From positions 1-64,000 of the forward strand of contig CANRFM010000009.1 in assembly GCA_947629905.1 (NCBI GenBank): DNA of 64,000 nucleotides, written 5' to 3'. The notes beneath the pieces were generated by a model. It ran no database searches, was not told the origin of the DNA, and was given only the letters and a program-made list of their open reading frames with translations. This document shows, piece after piece, positions 46,365 through 54,462 of this stretch. Position 1 is the first letter of the stretch; each line of letters starts with the position of its first letter. The stretch is from an uncultured Clostridia bacterium. Lineage in GTDB: Bacteria; Bacillota; Clostridia; Oscillospirales; Ruminococcaceae. The position numbers were made by a program, and so were the translations under genes.

Positions 46365-49097
46365 ATGAAACATTGGCTTGCTGCATTCTGTGCAGCCGTC
46401 GTTGCAGTGACGGCAGTTTCCGGTTCCGGGCTTGTCAGCACAGCGCAGAACCCGATCGCACAGAATGTCTACACATCCGACCCTGCCCCGATGGTCTATG
46501 GTGACACATTTTATATGTACACCGGACACGATGCAGACGGTGCAGACTACTACACCATGCCCGACTGGAAATGCTACTCATCCACGGATATGCAGAACTG
46601 GACTGACCACGGTACCATTCTGTCATGGGACGATTTCAGCTGGGCGGAGAAGGACACTGCATGGGCAGCACAGTGTATTGAACGGAACGGGAAATTCTAT
46701 ATGTATGTGACCCTTGTTCCGGCAGAAACAGGCGGACGTGCCATTGGTGTGGCTGTGGCGGATTCCCCGACCGGTCCGTTCAAGGATGCGCTCGGGAAAC
46801 CCCTCTGCGGTCCAAACTGGGATTTCATTGACCCGACGGTCTTTATTGACGATGACGGGCAGGCGTATCTCTATTTCGGAAACCCGAACCCCTACTATGT
46901 CCGGCTGAATGAGGACATGATCTCCTATGACGGGGAAATCACCAAAGTCCAGATGACGACAGAGAGCTTTGGCACAAATCCGGCAGGTGACGGCACTGCC
47001 TACACGGAAGGACCTTGGCTGACAAAGCGTGGCGATCTGTATTATCTGCTCTATGCGGCAAACGGCATCCCGGAGAATATCGCCTACTCCACAGCGCCCA
47101 CCCCCACCGGACCTTGGACATACCGGGGCGTGATCATGCCGACAGAGGGCAGAAGTTTTACCAACCACTGCGGCGTGGTGGACTATAAGGGACATTCCTA
47201 CTTTGCCTACCACAACGGTGCACTGGAGGGCGGAAATGGTTTCCAGCGTTCGGCTGCTGTGGAGGAATTTACCTACAATCCGGACGGCACATTCCCGACC
47301 ATCACGATGAGTGAAGCGGGTCCTGCACAGTTGGAGTACGTTGACCCATTCCAGAAGCAGGAAGCGGAAATGATGAGCTGGAGTCAGGGTATCGAAACGG
47401 AAGAATGTTCTGCCGGCGGTCTGGATGTGGCAAATATCGAGAATGGTGATTATGTCAAAGTCAGCGGTGTAGATTTCGGTGACGGTGCGGACACGTTCAC
47501 GGCAAACATTGCCTCTGCTACACAGGGCGGCACGATCGAGATCCATCTGGACGGCGTAGACGGAACGCTTGCTGGTACTTGTACGGTCCCCTCTACAAAC
47601 GGCTGGCAGACGTGGAAAGAGGTCTCCTGCGATGTCAGTGTCAGCGGGCTGCACGATGTGTATTTCGTTTATAAGGGCGGCAGCGGCTATCTGTTCAACG
47701 TGGACTGGTGGCAGTTTGCAGGCGCAGGCGGCAGCCTTGACGAGTATGCTGCCGGGGATGTCAACAACGACGGTGTTGTGGATGTATTTGACTTGGCACT
47801 GGCAAAGTACGGCGTGAAAAATGGCTTCACGGACAAAGCCGCTGAAAAGGCTGCGGATGTCGACCGGAACGGCAAAGCGGAAACGGCAGATCTTTTGCAG
47901 ATACAGGATTTTATTCTCGCAAAGATAGACAGCTTCTACCCGGTCACACCGGATGAACCGGATACCCCGGATGAGCCGGATGCCCCGAACCCATGGGCCA
48001 CCTATGTAGAAACTGCCTCTCCGGAAATGCAGCAATTCTATGCGGATGCCATTTATCAGCTCGGCAACACTTCCCGTCTTGTGGAGAAGATCCAGAAAGC
48101 GCAGAGCGGAGAAAATGTCACCCTCGCCTACATCGGCGGCTCGATCACGGAGGGTGGCAGGACGGACACCTGTTATGTCAGCCGTTCCGCAAAGTATTTT
48201 GCCGATACATTCGGAACGGGCAATAATGTCAGCTTCATCAATGCCGGTCTGTCGGGTACTTCCTCGGTGGTCGGTCTGATGCGTGCGCAGAAAGATATTC
48301 TCGATGCGTCACCGGATATTATCTTCATCGAATTTTCGGTCAACGACCATCCGGAAATGATTTACAAGAAAGGCTATGAAAGCCTTGTGAAACGCTGCCT
48401 GACACAGCCGGGCGCACCGGCAGTTGTCCTCATCATCAACCGGGCAAAGGGCGGTTACTCCATGCAGGAACAAATGGCTGCCATCGGAGAACACTATAAT
48501 TTGCCCGTTATCAGCATGGACAATGCACTGACCAAGGCATTCAACAGCGGGCTGCTGACGGTGGACGATTACTACACGGATGAATACCACCCGCATGAAC
48601 AGGGCAGCGCCCTCATTTCGGACAGCATTGCCTACTTCTACCGGCAGGCGCTGAAAACAGAAAACCAGACCGGCAGCTACACCATGCCGGCAGATGCGGT
48701 ATACGGCACGGAATACAGTGACGGCACGATCGTACCGCTTGACAGCCTGAAAGACTTCAAAACCGGCTCGTTTGCACAGAGTACACCCGGTTATGCTTCG
48801 CTCCCCTACACGCTCAAACACAGTGCATGGGGCGGCTCAGATCCGATCACCTTTACGGCACAGGGCAAGGGCGTATTCATCGTCTACAGCGCAAAGCAGG
48901 ACAACAGCTTCGGTGATCTGAATGTGACGGTCAACGGACAGCAGACGACCATCAGCGGCAACAAACTCTACGCATGGGGCGGTCCGGAAGCGGATGTTGC
49001 CTATATGCAGAACGAAACGGGAACACTCGAAGTATCCATTAACGTGGCAGATGCAGGCTCGGAATTTACGATCTGGGGCATTGGCATCGTACCGTAA
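46365..49097 (+). CDS. Secreted GH43-CBM6-dockerin-SGNH esterase
   Basis: 910 residues. Signal peptide (about 1-27); GH43 five-blade propeller (about 30-325) with the catalytic base Asp39, helper Asp156 and acid Glu215 (AYTEGPW); CBM6 (about 329-452); type I dockerin (462-525, two calcium loops DVNNDGVVD and DVDRNGKAE); a PDEP-repeat linker; an SGNH hydrolase (about 545-765) with Ser593 (GGSITEGG), the GxND-type FSVND (Asn660), and Asp739/His742 (DEYH); and a C-terminal beta-rich region (770-910). Probably removes arabinose and xylose and, with the esterase, acetyl or similar groups from xylan. The dockerin lies in the middle, which is unusual. ATG with GGAGG 7 bases upstream. Confidence 0.93.
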   Translation: MKHWLAAFCAAVVAVTAVSGSGLVSTAQNPIAQNVYTSDPAPMVYGDTFYMYTGHDADGADYYTMPDWKCYSSTDMQNWTDHGTILSWDDFSWAEKDTAWAAQCIERNGKFYMYVTLVPAETGGRAIGVAVADSPTGPFKDALGKPLCGPNWDFIDPTVFIDDDGQAYLYFGNPNPYYVRLNEDMISYDGEITKVQMTTESFGTNPAGDGTAYTEGPWLTKRGDLYYLLYAANGIPENIAYSTAPTPTGPWTYRGVIMPTEGRSFTNHCGVVDYKGHSYFAYHNGALEGGNGFQRSAAVEEFTYNPDGTFPTITMSEAGPAQLEYVDPFQKQEAEMMSWSQGIETEECSAGGLDVANIENGDYVKVSGVDFGDGADTFTANIASATQGGTIEIHLDGVDGTLAGTCTVPSTNGWQTWKEVSCDVSVSGLHDVYFVYKGGSGYLFNVDWWQFAGAGGSLDEYAAGDVNNDGVVDVFDLALAKYGVKNGFTDKAAEKAADVDRNGKAETADLLQIQDFILAKIDSFYPVTPDEPDTPDEPDAPNPWATYVETASPEMQQFYADAIYQLGNTSRLVEKIQKAQSGENVTLAYIGGSITEGGRTDTCYVSRSAKYFADTFGTGNNVSFINAGLSGTSSVVGLMRAQKDILDASPDIIFIEFSVNDHPEMIYKKGYESLVKRCLTQPGAPAVVLIINRAKGGYSMQEQMAAIGEHYNLPVISMDNALTKAFNSGLLTVDDYYTDEYHPHEQGSALISDSIAYFYRQALKTENQTGSYTMPADAVYGTEYSDGTIVPLDSLKDFKTGSFAQSTPGYASLPYTLKHSAWGGSDPITFTAQGKGVFIVYSAKQDNSFGDLNVTVNGQQTTISGNKLYAWGGPEADVAYMQNETGTLEVSINVADAGSEFTIWGIGIVP

Positions 49098-49168
49098 AAA
49101 TACCCTGTCTGAGAAAGACAGGTGCAATGGTATAGGGAGGATCTGGGGTTTTTTGTATTCATTTACAA

Positions 49169-49197
49169 TTGACAAAAGGGGGCAGATATGGTATACT
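49169..49197 (+). promoter_or_regulatory. Sigma-A promoter of the transglutaminase-like gene
   Basis: TTGACA (49169-49174), 17-bp spacer, TATACT (49192-49197), 34 bp upstream of the ATG. Confidence 0.85.
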
Positions 49198-49230
49198 ATT
49201 ACTATCTAAAATAAAAAGGAGTGATCCACT

Positions 49231-51969
49231 ATGAAACACCGAAACATTGCACTGGCGCTTGGCTTTTGCCTGCTTGGTGCGCAGCTTCCGGCTGTCGGAA
49301 CGACCGTTCAGGCGGCAGAAGCTTATCCTTTCGTCACCAATTGCCCCTACATCTATGAACAGCTCACCCCCCAAGGACAGGAACTGTATGACAATATGTA
49401 CAAAACCTGTCTGGAAATCGATACCTCAGCAGAGACTCTGTCGGAGACAGACGATATCACTTACGATGTGTCGATGAGTGATGCGGAAATGGAAGATGTT
49501 GTAACCATTTTCATGTATGACCACCCGGAGTTTTTCTGGATGAGCAACAGATGGAGTTATGGGTATTACCGGGGAAGTAATTATGTTCAGCTGCATATCT
49601 ATGACTGCTATCAGGACGGCAGCGCACGGCTTGCGGCACGGGAAGAAATCATAGATACAGCGCAGGGCTACATTGACGAAGCACTGACTTACAGCACGGA
49701 CTATGACCGTGCAAAATCGATCCATGATTCACTGAGTGAGGATATTGCCTATGTGGAAGGCGACCTTGACCAGTCTCTTACCTCGGCGCTGCTGATGAAG
49801 GAGACAGTCTGTGCCGGCTATACCAAAGCCTACAACCTGATTGCCAATGCTGCCGGCGTGGATACCATTTCGCTGCTCGGTATCGGGCACGGCTGGAATG
49901 CTTCTTTGATCGGAGAGCACTGGTATCATGTGGATGTGACAAATGAGCTGTTCCTGTACTGCAATGCAGATATTGCCAAAATAGATGAACGAATGGGCAA
50001 ATTTACCATTACCTACAGCGACGGCACGGAAGAGACAGCCTATATGCATGATTACGATTATAGCTACTATACTGACATCATGCCGGATATGGACTATGCG
50101 TATGACGGAAGCTACCGGGAACTGTCTGCCGAACCTGTGGTTCCGACAGAGCCGGTAACAGAACCGCCTACCGAACCGATAACAGAACCACCCACCGAAC
50201 CGGAACCGATCCCGGAATATGATCCTGTGCCGGAGGGGCTGTGTAACACGGCTTTGCGATCTGTGACAGAGGATGACCACATTGCGGCGGATACGGTTTC
50301 GGATCAGACTGGTTACAACATTTTCACGTATGTAGATGAACTTCAGGAAGTGCAGGACAGCGCAGGCAATCTGTATGCAGTCTGTGCCGCTGAGGACGGG
50401 GCTGTGCTAACTTCCCGTAACGGGGAGACTATTTTCATCCCGCAGAGCGGCTATACATTCGGTGCGGCAGCGATAGACGATGACGACAACCTCTATATTC
50501 TGTGGGGCAGAACGCTGGATACCTCCGTGGATGCAGATGACAACATTTTGGTAGGCAAGTATACGCTTTCCGGTGATCTGCTTGATACCTGCCCGATCCT
50601 GAGCGATATCACGGAAGCGCAATATCCCTTTGATGGCGGCAATGCGGACATATGCTACAAAGACGGTGTGCTGGGCTGCCTGTATGATGTGCAGTGGACG
50701 AGCGGACATCAGGGGTCGGAGTTCACGTTTATTGACACCGAAAATATGACGATCCTCGACCATTCCGACTGGGAGGGTTCCCATTCTCTGGGTGTCACCA
50801 TGACGAATTACAGCGAAGGCTTTGCGGCTGTACAGCGGGGTGATGTCTACGAAAGAGGACTGAACCTGACTGTATATCCTGCCGCATCTCCTGAGGATGT
50901 CGGGTTTACGGAACTGTCCTATGACGGCGGCTATACACTGATGCACAGCAGCGGTACATACGGGGAAAGCGGTTCGCATCAGAATGACACCCACCTGTAC
51001 CTCGGCGGTCTGGCTGCCAACAATCTGGTATTTGCCCTTGCGGGGAAAGCAGAACGGGGCTACACCTCCGGGAATTATGCCGAATCGGATGTAGCAACTG
51101 AAAAGTTTGACGTATTTGTCCGGCTGATCTCACAGGATCTGGAAGAAGGCATGGAGGGGCTGAATGGCGTTGACCGTCTCGACGCTGCTACCGGAGAAGT
51201 GGCTGATCAGAATGTTGTCTGGCTGACAAAAGTGGATGAGACGAACGATGCCGGTCAGGTGAAAATTGTGGCAATGCCTGACGGTGCATTCTGCGTCCTC
51301 TGGGAAGCCTTTGTGAATGGTCACTTTGACAGCGTGCGGTATGTGATTCTCGATCAGAAGGGCAATATCCTCCGCCCGGAATCGAAGATTGCCAATGCAC
51401 GGCTTTCTAACACTTCCATACAGCCGATCGTGAACGGCAGGACACTTTACTGGGCAACCGGGGAAGAGGGTGCTGTCACATGGTACGAGGTAGCTCTGGA
51501 TGCCTTTGCAGAACCGGAAGAAACGACTACCACCACGACCGAAACCACTACCACTACGACTGAAACTACGACCACCACAACAACTTACACAACGTCGGAA
51601 ACGACTACTACAACAACTTACACAACACCGGAAACGACTACCACGACGACTTACACAACGCCGGAAACGACCACCACGACGACTTACACAACGGCGGAAA
51701 CGACTACCACAACCACCTACACAACGCCGGAAACGACTACCACGACCCCCGAAACCCAACCGCAGTCTGTATCTGGTGATGTCAATGGTGACGGCGTGCT
51801 TACGACCGATGATGTTTCTATGCTTCTGACCGAGATCAGTGGACAGATGTTTGGCATCAGTTACTTTACAGATCAGCAGTTTGCTGCCGCAGATTATAAT
51901 CAGGATGGTGTTCTGACAGTGGATGATGCTTCTGCTTTTCTGATGGAAATTGCAATGTCTATGTTCTAA
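49231..51969 (+). CDS. Secreted dockerin protein with transglutaminase-like domain
   Basis: 912 residues. Signal peptide (about 1-30); a transglutaminase-core-like domain (about 85-295) with Cys194 (TVCAGY), His220 (GHGWN) and Asp235 (YHVDVT), the papain-like triad; a PTEP linker (301-333); a long beta-rich domain (about 335-760) that reads like a propeller and has no family I can name; a Thr linker (764-841); a C-terminal type I dockerin (848-910). It should attach to a cellulosome scaffold by the dockerin. Whether it cross-links, hydrolyses protein or merely binds is unknown. ATG behind AAAAGGAG. Confidence 0.88.
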   Translation: MKHRNIALALGFCLLGAQLPAVGTTVQAAEAYPFVTNCPYIYEQLTPQGQELYDNMYKTCLEIDTSAETLSETDDITYDVSMSDAEMEDVVTIFMYDHPEFFWMSNRWSYGYYRGSNYVQLHIYDCYQDGSARLAAREEIIDTAQGYIDEALTYSTDYDRAKSIHDSLSEDIAYVEGDLDQSLTSALLMKETVCAGYTKAYNLIANAAGVDTISLLGIGHGWNASLIGEHWYHVDVTNELFLYCNADIAKIDERMGKFTITYSDGTEETAYMHDYDYSYYTDIMPDMDYAYDGSYRELSAEPVVPTEPVTEPPTEPITEPPTEPEPIPEYDPVPEGLCNTALRSVTEDDHIAADTVSDQTGYNIFTYVDELQEVQDSAGNLYAVCAAEDGAVLTSRNGETIFIPQSGYTFGAAAIDDDDNLYILWGRTLDTSVDADDNILVGKYTLSGDLLDTCPILSDITEAQYPFDGGNADICYKDGVLGCLYDVQWTSGHQGSEFTFIDTENMTILDHSDWEGSHSLGVTMTNYSEGFAAVQRGDVYERGLNLTVYPAASPEDVGFTELSYDGGYTLMHSSGTYGESGSHQNDTHLYLGGLAANNLVFALAGKAERGYTSGNYAESDVATEKFDVFVRLISQDLEEGMEGLNGVDRLDAATGEVADQNVVWLTKVDETNDAGQVKIVAMPDGAFCVLWEAFVNGHFDSVRYVILDQKGNILRPESKIANARLSNTSIQPIVNGRTLYWATGEEGAVTWYEVALDAFAEPEETTTTTTETTTTTTETTTTTTTYTTSETTTTTTYTTPETTTTTTYTTPETTTTTTYTTAETTTTTTYTTPETTTTTPETQPQSVSGDVNGDGVLTTDDVSMLLTEISGQMFGISYFTDQQFAAADYNQDGVLTVDDASAFLMEIAMSMF
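51598..51729 (+). repeat. 33-bp in-frame repeats encoding the Thr linker
   Basis: Four 33-bp units encoding the 11-residue pattern ETTTTTTYTT plus P or A, flanked by partial copies (about 51520-51750 in all). Copies differ mostly at third codon positions. They make an extended, probably O-glycosylated spacer ahead of the dockerin and may vary in number between strains. Confidence 0.85.
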
Positions 51970-52006
51970 AATCCTGAGCGTAAAGGATACCGTGATCAGA
52001 ATAGAG

Positions 52007-52039
52007 GGCTGCATGGCTGAGACGGCTATGCAGCCTTTT
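52007..52039 (+). terminator. Terminator after the transglutaminase-like gene
   Basis: Stem GGCTGCAT (52007-52014) with ATGCAGCC (52028-52035) plus inner pairing GCTG/CGGC, followed by TTTTCTT. Confidence 0.8.
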
Positions 52040-52177
52040 CTTCCTGAAAAACAAGGGATAAAACCGCTGACAGGTCAGCATGGGAGATGAAAAATGCACA
52101 AATATTGAAAATGTATGAACTTGTTTTTCTGCTTTTTTCTTCATAAATATTTTACAAAGGTTTTCGCCCGGAATCCA

Positions 52178-52206
52178 TTGACAAGTTCCCTGAAAACGTT
52201 TATAAT
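52178..52206 (+). promoter_or_regulatory. Consensus sigma-A promoter of the GH5 gene with overlapping cre-like site
   Basis: TTGACA (52178-52183), 17-bp spacer, TATAAT (52201-52206): perfect consensus. TGAAAACGTTTATA (52191-52204) overlaps the -10 hexamer and resembles the CcpA operator (cre) with one mismatch at the second-last base. Repression there would give carbon catabolite control of the cellulase. Confidence 0.85.
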
Positions 52207-52244
52207 TGAAGTATAATTATTATATTCAGAAGGGGGAACTTTTC

Positions 52245-54167
52245 ATGAAAAAAACTTCCGGCAGACTTGTCTCTGCACTTTCCGCCGCAGCGCTTTCCGT
52301 GACAGCCCTCGGAGCATTTTCCGCTGTACTGCCTGCACAGGCAGCCGGGCTTTCCGGGCTGGATGCCAAGGGTATCACTTCCCAGATGGTGATCGGCTGG
52401 AATCTCGGCAATACGCTTGACAGCAGCGGCACAAATCTTCCGAGCGATGCCGCACCGCAGAAATTTGCGACTGCATGGGGCAACCCTGTTCCGACCGAGG
52501 ATCTGATCCAGACCGTCAAGGACGGCGGCTTCAACACCATCCGTATCCCTACCACATGGTACGAACATCTCGAATGGGACGAGGGCTCCCAGATGTACCT
52601 CATCAATGATCAGTGGATGGATTTCGTGAAGCAGACCGTGGACTATGCCTATGACCGTGATATGTTCGTCATTCTGAACGTTCACCATGAGGACTGGGTC
52701 AATGTCGGCGAGTTCACCGATGCTACGTTCCAGACCGCATCCAAGAAACTGACTGACATCTGGTCTCAGGTTTCCGAGGAATTTAAGGACTACGACCAGC
52801 ATCTGATTTTTGAGGGCATGAATGAACCCCGTCAGACAGGGCTTGGCGGCTCTGTAGAATGGGGCGCAGGCGATGCGAATTCGTGGAGCTACATCAACCG
52901 CCTGAATGCACAGTTTGTCAGCACCGTCCGTGGACAGGGTTCTGCTGCCAACAAGGAGCGTCTGCTGATGCTCCCCGGCTACTGCGCATCCTCCACACCG
53001 GAGACGATCCGTGCCATTGAAATTCCTGCCAATGCCGGCAATGTGGCACTTTCCGTTCATGCATATTCGCCGTACTTCTTCACCATGGCGACCGATGCGT
53101 ACGCTAACCACTCCTTCCCCGGCGCAAGCGGCTACGGAGAGGACTATGACGGCGCACTGTCCAATATGTTCAACGAGTTCAGCTCGATCATGAACGAGAA
53201 AAATTGTCCGATCATCATCGGCGAGTTCGGTGCATCTGACTTCGGCAACACCGAGGACAGAGCAAGATGGGCGACTTCTTACCTGAGCAAGGCAAAGCAA
53301 GCTGGTATTCCTTGTGTGTTGTGGGACAACAATGTTCCCGGCAACGGCACGGAGAACGGCGAAGCACACGGCTATATTTACCGTGCAACCAATACATGGT
53401 ACCCGAATTCCGCACCGGTCGTTCAGGCAATGATGCAGGTTTACGGTATCACTCCCAACCTCAAGCCCTATGAGGAGCTGAAGTTCGACTGGAGCAAGGT
53501 TAAGATCGGTGACGACTGGATCGAGCTGTACCGTGAGGAAAACGGCAAGGAAGTTGCATCGTGGAAAAACTTTACCGTAAGCGGCTGGCAGGATTATGTG
53601 AATGAGAATTATGACTTCGTCATGATCTATGATTCTTCGAGCAATCCGGAACTGGTGCTGCAGGGCACCGGCAAAGACAGCTGGAACAGAATTCAGTCCG
53701 GCACAGTCAGTGAAAATGCGTTCATGCAGTATTTCAGCTATGCGGATATTATGCAGGGACTTGGCAGCGAGTCGCTTTCTGATATGCAGAATCTCTTCAT
53801 CAGCGCAAGCAACAGCGACATGACCGCTTACGCGCTCTATGCAGTCCCCAAGGGCAGCGTTGTAGCACCGACCGAGTCCGTTGAACCGACCGAGACAACA
53901 ACGGAAGCTGTTGCGCCGACAGAGACTGAGACAGCTGAAGTTACTGATGTACCTGTTGTAACGGAAACAGAGTCAACGCCGGTCGAGGGAGAGACGATCC
54001 TTGGCGATGCAGACGGTAACAACACAGTGGAGCTGGCAGATATTGTTTTACTTCAGAAATATCTGCTCGGCATGAATGTGACCGTTAAGGCAGGGGCAGA
54101 GCTGAACGGCGATGGTGTTGTAGACATTTTCGACCTCGCACTGCTCAAGCATATGCTCGTTCACTAA
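52245..54167 (+). CDS. Secreted GH5 endoglucanase with CBM and dockerin
   Basis: 640 residues. Signal peptide (about 1-33, AQAA cleavage); GH5 barrel (about 35-405) with the acid/base Glu194 (GMNEP) and nucleophile Glu327 (IIGEFGASD), plus GWNLGNTLD, Arg100 and HAYSP typical of subfamily GH5_4; a beta-rich module (412-535) like the CBMs attached to ruminococcal GH5 enzymes (CBM80-type possible); a Thr/Glu/Pro linker (540-583); a type I dockerin (585-640). It should cut beta-1,4-glucan and related hemicelluloses as a cellulosome component. ATG 39 bases after TATAAT, with AGGGGGAA seven bases upstream. Confidence 0.95.
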   Translation: MKKTSGRLVSALSAAALSVTALGAFSAVLPAQAAGLSGLDAKGITSQMVIGWNLGNTLDSSGTNLPSDAAPQKFATAWGNPVPTEDLIQTVKDGGFNTIRIPTTWYEHLEWDEGSQMYLINDQWMDFVKQTVDYAYDRDMFVILNVHHEDWVNVGEFTDATFQTASKKLTDIWSQVSEEFKDYDQHLIFEGMNEPRQTGLGGSVEWGAGDANSWSYINRLNAQFVSTVRGQGSAANKERLLMLPGYCASSTPETIRAIEIPANAGNVALSVHAYSPYFFTMATDAYANHSFPGASGYGEDYDGALSNMFNEFSSIMNEKNCPIIIGEFGASDFGNTEDRARWATSYLSKAKQAGIPCVLWDNNVPGNGTENGEAHGYIYRATNTWYPNSAPVVQAMMQVYGITPNLKPYEELKFDWSKVKIGDDWIELYREENGKEVASWKNFTVSGWQDYVNENYDFVMIYDSSSNPELVLQGTGKDSWNRIQSGTVSENAFMQYFSYADIMQGLGSESLSDMQNLFISASNSDMTAYALYAVPKGSVVAPTESVEPTETTTEAVAPTETETAEVTDVPVVTETESTPVEGETILGDADGNNTVELADIVLLQKYLLGMNVTVKAGAELNGDGVVDIFDLALLKHMLVH

Positions 54168-54196
54168 TCATTCTGAACAATTGTATTCTTTGAGTT

Positions 54197-54247
54197 GCCG
54201 CCCTTTGCGCCGCAAGGTGCATCGGGCGGCACATTTGATTTGTTTTT
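54197..54247 (+). terminator. Terminator after the GH5 gene
   Basis: Outer stem GCCGCCC (54197-54203) with GGGCGGC (54224-54230), an inner TTGCG/CGCAA hairpin, then ATTTGATTTGTTTTT. The T run is interrupted. Confidence 0.6.
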
Positions 54248-54397
54248 CAAGGTGCGAATCATACAAATAGTATACTTTGATATAACAATAACAGTTTACA
54301 GGCAGCAGGTGATTGCTGCACTTGTGCATAATGCACAAAGAACGTAATGGAAAACAATATGTTTTGTACAAAAAGAAAAACAATTTTACAGAAAGTA

Positions 54398-54426
54398 TTT
54401 ACATTATATGAACAATATGATATAAT
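54398..54426 (+). promoter_or_regulatory. Sigma-A promoter of the second EAL gene
   Basis: TTTACA (54398-54403), 17-bp spacer, TATAAT (54421-54426), 36 bp before the ATG. The rest of the 295-base gap after the GH5 gene is AT-rich, with no other feature seen. Confidence 0.75.
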
Positions 54427-54462
54427 AATAACAAGGTATCTGACAGGACGGGGGTGTGCGGA

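Noticed and set aside
46623-48035. 470-residue minus-strand frame over the GH43 gene
   Set aside because: Long only because of codon bias; the plus strand encodes an enzyme with all catalytic residues.
51520-51750. Possible CRISPR array
   Set aside because: The 33-bp units are adjacent without spacers and in frame with a Thr-rich linker.
52200-53369. 389-residue minus-strand frame over the GH5 gene
   Set aside because: Same reason; the translation is low-complexity and the real gene has a promoter, signal peptide and catalytic pair.
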